A stretch of DNA of 64,000 bases from Shewanella vesiculosa (GTDB lineage: Bacteria > Pseudomonadota > Gammaproteobacteria > Enterobacterales > Shewanellaceae): positions 3,162,001 to 3,226,000 of the forward strand of contig NZ_CP073588.1 of NCBI RefSeq assembly GCF_021560015.1, in the 5' to 3' direction. Positions 46,655-55,480 of this stretch are shown here, one piece after another; within the stretch, counting starts at the first letter, position 1, and the number at the start of each line of letters is the position of its first letter. The notes under the pieces are model-generated. The model made no database searches, had not been told where the DNA came from, and saw only the letters and a list, made by a program, of their open reading frames with translations. The translations under genes were made by a program, and so were the position numbers.

Positions 46655-46954
46655 ATGCCGATATCAATAAACGATATTGTACTTATTGGTAAAACGGCTA
46701 CTTTGTCGATGTGGTGTTTGGTGGCTTACGGCTGGTTTATTTTCAGCGCAGACGTTCGGCTCTTTATTAATGTATTAGCCTGTATTACCGCGGTGATGCA
46801 CCTGCTACTAGTACTCATCACATTCTTAAAAAATCCCCGTAACAACAAGCCTGCGGCACATTATCGGGCGATTTTGCTTTGGGGAGTATTTGCGCTATTT
46901 GAGCACTATCATTCACAGCACTCTAGCCCGCTTATTAACAGCATCAACAAGTAA
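46655..46954 (+). CDS. DUF1145 (YhhL-type) membrane protein
   Basis: This 99-residue protein with about three hydrophobic segments (IGKTATLSMWCLVAYGWFIF; LFINVLACITAVMHLLLVLITFL; ILLWGVFALFEHYH) matches the DUF1145 family, whose E. coli member yhhL also follows rsmD. Function is unknown. It starts four bases past the rsmD stop and probably shares its transcript, ended by the strong terminator at 46986. Confidence 0.8.
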   Translation: MPISINDIVLIGKTATLSMWCLVAYGWFIFSADVRLFINVLACITAVMHLLLVLITFLKNPRNNKPAAHYRAILLWGVFALFEHYHSQHSSPLINSINK

Positions 46955-46985
46955 TCAAACGGCGAGAAGCTGAACCATTGGTATA

Positions 46986-47015
46986 AAAAAACCTCGTTAT
47001 TTAACGAGGTTTTTT
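46986..47015. terminator. Bidirectional terminator between DUF1145 and cymA
   Basis: AAAAAACCTCGTTA and TAACGAGGTTTTTT form a perfect 14-bp stem with a two-base loop region (TT) and T tracts both ways. It serves the convergent DUF1145 and cymA genes. Confidence 0.9.
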
Positions 47016-47034
47016 AGTTAACAATATCGGCACA

Positions 47035-47598
47035 TTACTTTTTAGGATAAGGATGCGCGACACCTTTATGACAATCGACACAGGTCTTTCTGTCTTCTGG
47101 TGCTTTTTTAAAGTTCATACTGTGCATTCTTACGGCCATTTTCTTCATCGTATCTGGCTGATCTTCATAAATACGAGTGTGGCAATGGCGACAGTTAGCT
47201 GAATCATTACCGCGAAAGTATTCTAATGCTAAATCAGCTTGTTCTTTACGGTTTTCATCTAACCATTCTTGCGTCATAAAGCCATCAATGGTCATTAAAC
47301 CAATTAAATCTTTAGACACAATAATTTTTTTAACTAAATAGTCAAATGGGCCATGTGGTAAATGACAATCTTGACATTGCACTGTGACACCGGCTCTACC
47401 ACCACCATGAGCTGACGCCATAACCTCATCTCTTAACGAATGGTCACGGTGACATGTCATACAAAAAGCATCGGTACTTGTTGCATGCAAAGTTTGTTGT
47501 GTTGTGAAATAACCTACGACACCCACTATTACACCAACCACTATAAGGGCAATAATCGAGTACTTCGCGCTTGGTTTAAATAGTGCACGCCAGTTCAT
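47035..47598 (-). CDS. cymA: Tetraheme quinol dehydrogenase CymA (NapC/NirT family)
   Basis: CymA takes electrons from menaquinol in the inner membrane and passes them to periplasmic reductases (fumarate, nitrate, Fe(III), DMSO and others) in Shewanella. The 187-residue protein has one N-terminal membrane anchor (SIIALIVVGVIVGVVGYF) and four CxxCH heme sites: CMTCH (46-50), CQDCH (75-79), CRHCH (136-140) and CVDCH (173-177). The length and heme spacing are those of CymA, not NrfH. GGAG lies eight bases before the ATG. It stands alone, ended by a strong terminator. It is the best single clue to the genus. Confidence 0.95.
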   Translation of the reverse strand: MNWRALFKPSAKYSIIALIVVGVIVGVVGYFTTQQTLHATSTDAFCMTCHRDHSLRDEVMASAHGGGRAGVTVQCQDCHLPHGPFDYLVKKIIVSKDLIGLMTIDGFMTQEWLDENRKEQADLALEYFRGNDSANCRHCHTRIYEDQPDTMKKMAVRMHSMNFKKAPEDRKTCVDCHKGVAHPYPKK

Positions 47599-48127
47599 TG
47601 TTCAATCTCCGTAATAGCAAAAAAGGAATTTCTAATATTTATAAGTCTAGTTTAGGATTATTCGAAATTATAAAATTGATTTTAGTCGCTATTTTGAGAA
47701 TTATTTATCTAAAAAATGTCTAAAGTGCGAGCTAGGTCTCGACTTTTGCACATACATGACCGAAATAAATATCGATGACTAAATTTAGTTAACCAAGCGG
47801 TCAATAAAGATAATGCTGAACGAAAAAATGAGTTAAATGCCACCTAATTTGACTACGGCTATAAGCCTTCGCCCTTGGCTAGCGGCTGATAACACTTAAG
47901 GCAAAATATTAACCACAGCAAATTTAAGTCAATGCATTTTCTTGGATAAAGGTACGGCTATTGTCGTCCGTTGACAGCACTTGTTTAGCTTCACGATTAA
48001 CATAAATTGCTGCAAAATATGAGTCACTTAACCGCTAATGCTAACTCGATGGTCATTTAAAGCCTGATTGACTTGCATAAAACGCTTTTTAACCAAACCA
48101 ACAACAAAAATAATAAGGTTAATTTGA
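47599..48127. other. Spacer between cymA and the PepSY genes
   Basis: The 529-base divergent spacer carries the cymA promoter and that of the PepSY pair. No CRP- or FNR-like operator was found by eye. A possible small coding remnant lies at 47924-48056. The rest shows nothing I can name. Confidence 0.4.
47924..48056 (-). pseudogene. Possible small gene or remnant with one frameshift
   Basis: From an ATG at 48056 the minus strand reads MTIELALAVK and then stops. One base later the other frame continues DSYFAAIYVNREAKQVLS to NALT and a stop at 47924-47926. Joined by removing one T (near 48025), this gives about 44 residues of ordinary protein-like composition. No family is recognised and there is no strong SD. 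It could be a real short gene with a sequencing error, a decayed gene, or chance. Confidence 0.3.
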
Positions 48128-48874
48128 ATGCATAAAACGGCAAGAACACTCCATAAATGGCTAATGCTTTTTCTCGGACTACAGTTCGTTATTTGGTCAG
48201 TGACAGGAACATATATGGTGTTTATGCATATTGACTATATTCATGGTGATTCGCTGATCAGTAAACCCCAGACAAAAATCAACCCCGATAAGCTAGAGTA
48301 TTCATTGGCAAAACTGTTACAAACTTACCCTAAAGCAGAGCAAATAAGCGTCGGTAAACTGATGCAACAAGACGTATACCGCTTTGCCATTCCAACCAAA
48401 ACAGCAACTCAGCAGCTAATGCTAAATGCCCAGACAGGGGAACGTTTATCACCACTTAATCAAACAACAGCCATTGCATTAGCCCAATATTATTACCTTG
48501 GTAATGAGCCGATTACCGACGTGAGTTTACTGACCGATAATCCACCTTTTGAACTTAGTGCTCGCCACTTACCTGCGTGGCGAATTAATTTCGATCACTT
48601 TTCCGCACCATCAATTTATATCTCTGCTGACAGCGGATTAGTAGTAGCAAAGCGCCATGCATTTTGGCGTTTATTCGACTGGATGTTTCGCTTTCATGTG
48701 ATGGATTATGGCGATGCTGAAGAAATCGATAATCAATTATTATTCTGGATAGCACTGATCTCAACTTTAGCTACCGTTAGCGGGTTAACCTTGACGTATT
48801 TCAGGGTATTACGTCGTACTAAAAACAAACGCAAGCCTATGTTTAGTAAGCGTAAACACAGTGGGGTTGCCTAA
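48128..48874 (+). CDS. PepSY-domain membrane protein 1
   Basis: The 248-residue protein has an N-terminal membrane helix with His residues (LHKWLMLFLGLQFVIWSVTG), a periplasmic PepSY-like domain, and a C-terminal membrane helix (LFWIALISTLATVSGLTLTYF). It resembles PepSY-associated membrane proteins near iron or copper genes. The His residues at the helix ends could bind heme as in related reductase-like proteins; this is inference. AAGG precedes the ATG. It overlaps the second PepSY gene by one base (TAATG). Confidence 0.75.
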   Translation: MHKTARTLHKWLMLFLGLQFVIWSVTGTYMVFMHIDYIHGDSLISKPQTKINPDKLEYSLAKLLQTYPKAEQISVGKLMQQDVYRFAIPTKTATQQLMLNAQTGERLSPLNQTTAIALAQYYYLGNEPITDVSLLTDNPPFELSARHLPAWRINFDHFSAPSIYISADSGLVVAKRHAFWRLFDWMFRFHVMDYGDAEEIDNQLLFWIALISTLATVSGLTLTYFRVLRRTKNKRKPMFSKRKHSGVA

Positions 48875-49599
48875 TGCTTTGGGTCAGAAAACTGCATAAA
48901 TGGGCATCTGTCATTGTAGGGATCCAGTTACTGCTATGGTTAATCAGCGGCCTGTATTTTAATCTCATGGATCACAATAAAGCCCAAGGTCTTACCCACC
49001 TTAACGATACTCACGCTGACGTGGTAATAGAAACTCATCGTTTGCTTGAACCTAGCACTATGTTGGCCACATTTAAGCCTAGCGTGTCACTGAACCTCAT
49101 GACTTTATTAGGTAAGCCTTACTACTTATTAACCCATGAAAAAGGCTTATACAATAATCTTAACCATGACTACACCTTAGTTGATGCCTATAACGGTAAC
49201 CCAGTCGTAATTGATACCACAATGGCACAACAGCTGGCCAAAGCGTCCTACTCCGGAGAGGCCGAAATCAGTTCAACTCGCTTACTCACCCCACCATTAG
49301 ACGACTTTCCAAAACAGCACAATGACACTTGGCAGATAAACTTTGCCGATAACATTACCACCAGCGTGTATATTGAAGCGCAGTCGGGTCGACTCGTCGG
49401 CCACAGTGATGAACATACACGTTTAGCCGATGTATTTTTTATGCTGCACTTTATGGATTACACCAATCAAGGCAGTTTTAATAACATCCCTATTATGATG
49501 TTTGCATTTATCACTTTATGGTTAACCTTCAGTGGATTAATTTGGGTGATTGATATGCTCAAGCGCAACAGGTATCGGCTCAAACTAAAAGGTAAATAA
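48874..49599 (+). CDS. PepSY-domain membrane protein 2
   Basis: The 241-residue protein is a paralogue of the preceding gene, with the same layout: LHKWASVIVGIQLLLWLISGLYF at the start, a PepSY-like periplasmic domain, and FAFITLWLTFSGLIWVIDML near the C-terminus. The two genes overlap (TAATG) and are presumably translated together, perhaps as a heterodimer. They precede the metal-efflux genes by 180 bases. Whether they work with the efflux system or are independent is unknown. Confidence 0.75.
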   Translation: MLWVRKLHKWASVIVGIQLLLWLISGLYFNLMDHNKAQGLTHLNDTHADVVIETHRLLEPSTMLATFKPSVSLNLMTLLGKPYYLLTHEKGLYNNLNHDYTLVDAYNGNPVVIDTTMAQQLAKASYSGEAEISSTRLLTPPLDDFPKQHNDTWQINFADNITTSVYIEAQSGRLVGHSDEHTRLADVFFMLHFMDYTNQGSFNNIPIMMFAFITLWLTFSGLIWVIDMLKRNRYRLKLKGK

Positions 49600-49781
49600 T
49601 GCCGTTTTAAACCTAAGTGGACCCTAAATTAATGAAATGGAATGTGTATCACACGATAATGGTTATAAAAGCGTTATCATCATTTTCAGATTAATGAATA
49701 TAATGTGTTATTACTTGAAAGATGTTTACTGAAGTAAAGGTCTGTTAAGCTAACCCCATAAAACGACTTGGTTAAGGCTAA

Positions 49782-50216
49782 ATGAGAGCAAAGCAGTCAA
49801 ACTATTGGATCATCATAATCACTTTGTTCGCACTTGTCGGACAGGGGTTGCTGACTAATGACAGTTTGATGGTGCCAATGGCCCATGCAGAAATGGCTCA
49901 AAAAATGTCCGCTAACACTGACAACACCACAACAACTATGACGCACGGGGCAATGAAGAATTGCCATGATATGCCAAGTGCTGTCAATAATGTGGATGAA
50001 TCCATTGCTGCATCGTTACCGCAAACCAGCTGTTGTAATGGTTCCGGTGTTTGTAGTCCGGATTGTAACCACTGTTTGACTATTTCGTTTACCGCTAACC
50101 TAATTGATATGCCATTGGCGATGCTTAATATTCCGGTCTATCCTGCACCGCTTGCGATGGTTGTTAACCGTGTATCAATCGCTTTCCCTCCTGCGTTCCG
50201 CCCTCCTATCGCTTAA
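49782..50216 (+). CDS. Exported Cys/Met/His-rich protein, CopL/DUF2946-like
   Basis: The 144-residue protein has an N-terminal hydrophobic segment (YWIIIITLFALVGQGLL), a Met/His/Thr-rich region, a cysteine cluster TSCCNGSGVCSPDCNHC, and ends in AFPPAFRPPIA. This arrangement resembles CopL or DUF2946 proteins, which lie at the start of copper-responsive gene sets and may bind copper in the periplasm. AAGG is five bases before the ATG. It is the first gene of the efflux cluster. Confidence 0.7.
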   Translation: MRAKQSNYWIIIITLFALVGQGLLTNDSLMVPMAHAEMAQKMSANTDNTTTTMTHGAMKNCHDMPSAVNNVDESIAASLPQTSCCNGSGVCSPDCNHCLTISFTANLIDMPLAMLNIPVYPAPLAMVVNRVSIAFPPAFRPPIA

Positions 50217-50274
50217 TTCAATTGATCATTCTTGTGCGTTGAGCACAGTCAATACTATTGTTTTTTAGCGTTTA

Positions 50275-50307
50275 TCATCATGACGATCGTCAGTATTATC
50301 ATGATGA
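50275..50307 (+). promoter_or_regulatory. Inverted repeat upstream of the small metal-binding protein gene
   Basis: TCATCATGACGAT, loop CGTCAGT, ATTATCATGATGA form a 13-bp stem with one non-Watson-Crick position (12 of 13 pair). It ends 14 bases before the ATG at 50322. It is the paired copy of the element upstream of cusB. It could be a metal-responsive operator or an mRNA structure near the ribosome site; no T tract follows. Confidence 0.55.
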
Positions 50308-50321
50308 ATATCGAGGTTATT

Positions 50322-50657
50322 ATGAAAAAGTTACCATTTTTTAGCGTGCTATTAAGCGCATTCGTTGGTGTCATCATCCCAGCAGTTCTCACATCACCTG
50401 TTGCTTATGGCGCAGAGCACGATCATACCCAGCATCAGTCGCAAGCCAGTCAAACCTATACTTGCCCGATGCACCCTGAAGTGATCAGCGATAAAGAGGG
50501 ACGCTGTCCCATCTGCAATATGTTCCTCGTCGTCAAAGAGGAGCAAGCTGAGTCCAGCGCTGGCGACACTCATCCAATGACAAACATGCAGCATCCAATG
50601 ACAAACATGCAAAACGCTATCCCAGTAGAACAAAGCATAGCAAACAAGTTTAATTGA
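50322..50657 (+). CDS. Small exported heavy-metal-binding protein from cusB duplication
   Basis: The ATG at 50322 with GAGG upstream gives 111 residues. A signal peptide is followed by one heavy-metal-binding domain (TYTCPMHPEVISDKEGRCPICNMF, with two CPxH/CPxC pairs) and a Met/His/Asn/Gln tail containing the 7-residue repeat HPMTNMQ. It lacks the membrane-fusion parts of CusB. It may act as a periplasmic metal carrier like CusF, but is unrelated to CusF in fold. It probably arose by the tandem duplication and stays under selection for its domain; that is inference. Confidence 0.7.
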   Translation: MKKLPFFSVLLSAFVGVIIPAVLTSPVAYGAEHDHTQHQSQASQTYTCPMHPEVISDKEGRCPICNMFLVVKEEQAESSAGDTHPMTNMQHPMTNMQNAIPVEQSIANKFN

Positions 50658-50705
50658 TTATCCTTGTGCATTGCGTACGTTCAATATAATTGTTTTTAGT
50701 GTTTC

Positions 50706-50738
50706 TCATCATGACGATCGTCAGTATCGTCATGATGA
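50706..50738 (+). promoter_or_regulatory. Inverted repeat upstream of cusB
   Basis: TCATCATGACGAT, loop CGTCAGT, ATCGTCATGATGA form a perfect 13-bp stem ending 14 bases before the cusB ATG at 50753. The diverged copy 431 bases upstream keeps 12 of 13 pairs. Retention in both copies suggests a function, perhaps metal-dependent control or translation control. Confidence 0.6.
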
Positions 50739-50752
50739 ATATCGAGGTTGTT

Positions 50753-52270
50753 ATGAAGAAATTACCACTTTCTAGTGTGCTACTAGGCGCGTTTGTTGGG
50801 GTAATAATCCCTATTACTATGACATCACCTGTCGTTTATGGCGCAGAGCACGATCATGCCCAGCATCAGGTACAAGCTGGTAAAACCTATACTTGCCCGA
50901 TGCACCCTGAAGTGATCAGTGACAAAGAGGGAACCTGTCCCATTTGCAATATGTTTCTCGTCGTCAAAGAGGAAGAAGAAGAAGAATCCACAGTTGACGA
51001 CACTCAAGCGCCAATGGCAAACATGCAAAGTGCTGCTTCTGTAGAAAAAAACCAAGCAGATAAGGTGTTTAGTCAACCTGAACCCGCATTAGTCGCTAAA
51101 TTAGTGCCGACAGCCAATCAAAGCGATAGCACCAATGTAAAATATGTCTGTCCTATGCATCCACATGTGATATCCGATGCACCTGGAACTTGCCCTATCT
51201 GTGGTATGAACCTTGAAAAAGTGACCGTGACAGACCCAAGCCAAGAAATTGTGGTCGGTGTATCTGGCGGCATGCAGCAGGCATTAGGCATGCGAAGTCA
51301 TGTCGTTGAAAGAACGAGCTTATCTCGCCAAGTTAACACCATAGGCACAGTAGAATATAACCAAAATGCGATTGGTCATGTGCATACACGCGCAACCGGA
51401 TGGATAGAAACGCTAACGGTAAATAACGTGGGACAACAAATAAAAAAGGGCCAACTTTTATATGAGCTGTACTCGCCAGAACTGGTCACTGCCCAAGACG
51501 ACTATTCCCAAGCACAAGACTACCTTAAACAAGATACAAAACGGGGCAGTAGTTTATTACGCAAAGCACGCAAACGCTTAGAACTACTCGGTGTTGATAG
51601 CTCTGTAATTAAGCACTTAGAAAAAACCGGTGAAACCATTTTTAAAGTACCTTTTTATGCTCCGCAAGATGGCTTTATCAGTAAGTTAACCGTTCGCGAT
51701 GGTATGTACATTCAGCCAGGTGATACCTTGTTTGAAATCGTTAATTTAGACAGCGTATGGGTGATTGCAGATGTATTTGAAAACGAACAAAATTGGTTAC
51801 AACAAGGTCGTAAAGTCACTGTGAGTGCCGCGGCGCAAGGACTGTTTGATATCGACTCAACCATTGACTACATCTACCCCGAATTAGACCCAGTCACCCG
51901 CGCAATGCGAGTGCGGATCAAACTGAATAATCATCACGACAAGCTTAGGCCCGGTAGCTTAGTGGATGTGACCTTATATGGTTTGCCTAAAAATAACGTG
52001 CTCACTGTACCAACTGAGGCGCTGATTCTTACCGGACGTGAGAACCGTATTGTGGTGCAGCGCAGTGATACCAGCTTTGCTTCGGTGCCAGTCAAAATTG
52101 GTATGATGGCAGACGGTAGAGCCGAAATTTTAGAGGGACTGAATGAACATGACAAAGTGGTTATTTCAGGGCAGTTCTTATTGGACTCAGAAGCCAGTAT
52201 TCAAGGCAGTTTACAGCGTTTAAGTAATGCGCCAATAAACGCCACTGCGACAGATGCTCACCAACACTAA
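50753..52270 (+). CDS. cusB: CusB-type efflux membrane-fusion protein with two metal-binding domains
   Basis: This periplasmic adaptor belongs to a heavy-metal RND efflux system. After a signal peptide there are two heavy-metal-binding domains (CPMHPEV ... CPICNM at ~35-65, and CPMHPHV ... CPICGM at ~135-160), then the HlyD-like core (HTRATGWIETL, VGQQIKKGQLLYELYSPEL, DGMYIQPGDTLFEI, and EGLNEHDKVVISGQFLLDSE at the end). The 505-residue length fits CusB/CzcB of the Cu/Ag type. The ATG at 50753 has GAGG upstream. It precedes the pump gene by 12 bases. The N-terminal metal domain is shared with the duplicate gene upstream. Confidence 0.88.
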   Translation: MKKLPLSSVLLGAFVGVIIPITMTSPVVYGAEHDHAQHQVQAGKTYTCPMHPEVISDKEGTCPICNMFLVVKEEEEEESTVDDTQAPMANMQSAASVEKNQADKVFSQPEPALVAKLVPTANQSDSTNVKYVCPMHPHVISDAPGTCPICGMNLEKVTVTDPSQEIVVGVSGGMQQALGMRSHVVERTSLSRQVNTIGTVEYNQNAIGHVHTRATGWIETLTVNNVGQQIKKGQLLYELYSPELVTAQDDYSQAQDYLKQDTKRGSSLLRKARKRLELLGVDSSVIKHLEKTGETIFKVPFYAPQDGFISKLTVRDGMYIQPGDTLFEIVNLDSVWVIADVFENEQNWLQQGRKVTVSAAAQGLFDIDSTIDYIYPELDPVTRAMRVRIKLNNHHDKLRPGSLVDVTLYGLPKNNVLTVPTEALILTGRENRIVVQRSDTSFASVPVKIGMMADGRAEILEGLNEHDKVVISGQFLLDSEASIQGSLQRLSNAPINATATDAHQH

Positions 52271-52282
52271 AGGAGCACAACA

Positions 52283-55200
52283 ATGTTAGCAAAAATTATC
52301 AGTGCTTCAATAAAACAACGCGTTATGGTGTTGGTACTCACGGCCGTTATCGCCTTAGTGGGTTATCAAGCGATGCGCATGACACCACTCGATGCGCTTC
52401 CCGACTTATCCGATGTGCAAGTGATTGTTAAAACGTCATACCCAGGCCAAGCACCGCAATTGGTTGAAGATCAAATTACCTATCCATTGTCATCGGCCAT
52501 GCTTGCCGTGCCCGGTGCTAAAACGGTGCGTGGGTTTTCAATGTTTGGCGATTCATTTGTGTACGTCATTTTTGAAGACGGCACCGACATTTATTGGGCA
52601 CGTTCACGGGTATTAGAATACTTGTCTCAAACCCAAGATCAACTTCCTGCCGGCGTTACGCCAAGCATTGGGCCAGATGCTTCTGGTGTAGGTTGGATTT
52701 TTCAATACGCCTTAGTCGATCGCAACGGACAATATGATTTAGCCCAATTACGTTCATTACAAGATTGGTTTTTAAAGCTTGAATTACAAAGTGTTGCAGG
52801 AGTATCTGAAGTTGCTACCGTCGGTGGTATGGAACAAACTTACCAAGTGGTCGTCGACCCGCATAAGCTAGCGTTGTATCAAATCGACTTAATGACCATT
52901 AAAAATGCCTTAGATAATTCCAATAGTTCGACTGGCGGCTCGGTGATTGAAATGGCCGAAGCAGAATATATGATCACCTCAAGTGGTTATCGCCAGACCA
53001 TTGCTGACTTTGCTGAAATTCCCTTAGGTATTTTGTCCGAAACCGGCACGCCGGTATTAATGAAAGATGTCGCGCAATTAAGAACCGGCCCGGCAGCGCG
53101 CCGTGGCATTGCAGAACTTGATGGTAAAGGCGAAGTCGTCGGCGGCATTGTCGTAATGCGCTACGGTGAAAATGCCCTTGAAACCATTAATAATGTGAAG
53201 AAAAAACTCGAGCAAATCAGTAATGGACTACCTGATGGTGTCGAGTTAGTCACCACTTATGACCGCTCAGACTTAATCTTGCGCTCAGTCGATAACCTTA
53301 CCCATAAAGTGCTTGAAGAAATGCTCGTAGTTGGGCTTATTTGCCTACTATTTTTACTGCATGCCCGCTCAACCTTAGTGGCGATTATCACCTTACCTAT
53401 TTCAATTTTAGTCAGCTTTATCGCCATGAATATTATTGGAGTCAATGCCAACATTATGAGCTTAGGCGGCATTGCCATTGCTATTGGTGCTGTGGTTGAT
53501 GCCTCTATTGTGATGGTCGAAAATACTCATAAACATTTAGAACATTATCGTCAAAAACACGGTAAGGCTCCTGAGGGAGAAGATCACTGGCAACTGGTAA
53601 AAGAAGCCTCAATTGAGGTCGGCCCAGCACTGTTCTTCAGCTTATTGATCATTACATTAAGCTTTACTCCAGTCTTTGCCCTTGAAGCGCAAGAAGGACG
53701 TTTATTCCATCCATTGGCCTTTACTAAAACCTTTGCCATGGCCGCATCTGCAATCTTAGCAATCACCTTAATTCCGGTATTAATGGGCTATTTTGTCCGC
53801 GGAAAAATCCCTGATGAGCGTAAAAACCCTATTAGTCGGGTATTGATTGCTATCTATCAGCCATTACTTAAATGGGTACTGAACTTCCCTAAAATCACCA
53901 TTGGATTGGCGATTATTGTGCTATTCAGTGCTTACTACCCATTAAGCCAGATGGGATCAGAATTTATGCCCACCTTGGAAGAAGGTGATCTGCTCTATAT
54001 GCCAACCACATTGCCCAGTGTCAGCGCAGGTAAAGCGGCAGAAATATTGCAGCAAACCGACCGACTAATAAAAACCGTTCCCGAAGTCAAACGGGTATTT
54101 GGTAAAGTGGGCCGCGCCATTACCGCAACGGATCCTGCACCGCTCACCATGCTCGAAACCACAATTATGCTCAAACCCACAGCAGAATGGCGTGATGGCG
54201 TAACCTTAGAAAGCATTATTGCAGAACTGCAAAAAACCGTGCGTATTCCAGGGATGACCAATGCTTGGGTGCAACCGATTAAAACTCGTATCGATATGTT
54301 ATCTACTGGGGTGAGAACACCTGTTGGCATAAAGATATCGGGTTCGAATGTCGAAGAACTCCAACGTATTGGCGCTGAAATAGAAGCGGTAGTCAACCAA
54401 TTACCTGGCACTGTGTCAGCATTTTCACAGCGCAGTAGCGGTGGGCGATATATTGATATTACCCCAGATCTTAAAAATGCTGCACGCTATGGCATGACCT
54501 TAAAAGATATCCAAGATGTAGTGCAAATGGCTATTGGTGGCATGACCATTGGTGAGTCAATTCAAGGCCAAGAACGTTATCCCATCAATATACGTTACCC
54601 GCGAGAGTTACGAGATAATATCGAGAAACTCAAAAACTTACCTGTGCTGACTAAAACGGGGAAATACTTACCCTTAAGCTATTTAGCTGATCTCAAAATC
54701 AGTGATGGTGCCCCCATGTTAGCCAGTGAAAATGGCCGTCTGATCTCATGGGTGTTTGTCGATCTCAAAGACATTTCTATTGGTGAATATATCGTTGCGG
54801 CTGAAAAGGCACTTAAGCAACAAATTACTCTGCCTCCGCGCTACAACTATAGCTTTGCGGGGCAATACGAGTACATGCAGCGGGTTGATGCTAAGATGAA
54901 AATGGTGATCCCATTAATGATTGCGGTAATTTTTATGCTGCTAATGATGACATTTAATTCGGTCATACAAGCATCGGTGATCATGCTAAGTTTGCCTTTT
55001 TCATTGGTAGGTAGTGCATGGCTGCTTTATGGGCTGGATTTTAACTTTTCCGTTGCGGTATCGGTCGGTATGATTGCCCTCGCTGGGGTTGCCGCCGAGT
55101 TTGGCGTAGTAATGCAGGTATACCTTAATAATAGTATTAAGGCCTATAAACAAGCCGGCAACTACCACAGTAGAGCGGATTTAACTGCCGCCTTAGTTGA

Positions 55201-55417
55201 GGGTGCAGTAATGCGAATTCGCCCTAAAGCCATGACAGTCGCCACCATATTTTTTGGTTTACTGCCAATTATGTGGGGTAGCGGTACTGGCAATGAAGTC
55301 ATGCAAAAAATTGCCGCACCTATGGTCGGCGGTATGGTGACCGCACCGCTATTATCGCTATTTGTTATCCCCGCAATTTATTTGCTGATATATGGTCGTA
55401 AGTTACCTAAGCAATAG
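52283..55417 (+). CDS. cusA: CusA/CzcA-type heavy-metal RND efflux pump
   Basis: This 1044-residue inner-membrane pump has twelve membrane segments and two large periplasmic loops. N-terminal TPLDALPDLSDVQVIV, RPxA-like YPGQAPQLVEDQITYPLSS, and the segment-4 motif GAVVDASIVMVENTHK are HME-RND signatures, followed by DxGAxGE-like AGVAAEFGVVMQVYL. CusA of E. coli binds Cu(I) and Ag(I) with three methionines; MATMGKV-like groups are not clearly assigned here. Substrate is therefore Cu/Ag by association with CusB and CopL-like neighbours. There is no outer-membrane channel gene in the cluster. Confidence 0.92.
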   Translation: MLAKIISASIKQRVMVLVLTAVIALVGYQAMRMTPLDALPDLSDVQVIVKTSYPGQAPQLVEDQITYPLSSAMLAVPGAKTVRGFSMFGDSFVYVIFEDGTDIYWARSRVLEYLSQTQDQLPAGVTPSIGPDASGVGWIFQYALVDRNGQYDLAQLRSLQDWFLKLELQSVAGVSEVATVGGMEQTYQVVVDPHKLALYQIDLMTIKNALDNSNSSTGGSVIEMAEAEYMITSSGYRQTIADFAEIPLGILSETGTPVLMKDVAQLRTGPAARRGIAELDGKGEVVGGIVVMRYGENALETINNVKKKLEQISNGLPDGVELVTTYDRSDLILRSVDNLTHKVLEEMLVVGLICLLFLLHARSTLVAIITLPISILVSFIAMNIIGVNANIMSLGGIAIAIGAVVDASIVMVENTHKHLEHYRQKHGKAPEGEDHWQLVKEASIEVGPALFFSLLIITLSFTPVFALEAQEGRLFHPLAFTKTFAMAASAILAITLIPVLMGYFVRGKIPDERKNPISRVLIAIYQPLLKWVLNFPKITIGLAIIVLFSAYYPLSQMGSEFMPTLEEGDLLYMPTTLPSVSAGKAAEILQQTDRLIKTVPEVKRVFGKVGRAITATDPAPLTMLETTIMLKPTAEWRDGVTLESIIAELQKTVRIPGMTNAWVQPIKTRIDMLSTGVRTPVGIKISGSNVEELQRIGAEIEAVVNQLPGTVSAFSQRSSGGRYIDITPDLKNAARYGMTLKDIQDVVQMAIGGMTIGESIQGQERYPINIRYPRELRDNIEKLKNLPVLTKTGKYLPLSYLADLKISDGAPMLASENGRLISWVFVDLKDISIGEYIVAAEKALKQQITLPPRYNYSFAGQYEYMQRVDAKMKMVIPLMIAVIFMLLMMTFNSVIQASVIMLSLPFSLVGSAWLLYGLDFNFSVAVSVGMIALAGVAAEFGVVMQVYLNNSIKAYKQAGNYHSRADLTAALVEGAVMRIRPKAMTVATIFFGLLPIMWGSGTGNEVMQKIAAPMVGGMVTAPLLSLFVIPAIYLLIYGRKLPKQ

Positions 55418-55480
55418 CGGAAACGTTAACGCAAAATAGATATAGACTACAAGTATTTACAGCAGAAATATTTACGAAAA

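Larger units (their letters stand above)
50217..51077 (+). repeat. Tandem duplication of a 431-bp segment (cusB 5' end with its leader)
   Basis: The segment 50217-50647 and 50648-51077 are diverged copies at a constant offset of 431 bases. Each contains the same upstream inverted repeat, a GAGG ribosome site, a signal peptide (MKKLP...) and one heavy-metal-binding domain (YTCPMHPEVISDKEG). The first copy ends where the second begins, and the junction creates its TGA stop (KFN*). The second copy runs on into cusB. Many substitutions between copies mean the event is not recent. Confidence 0.85.
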
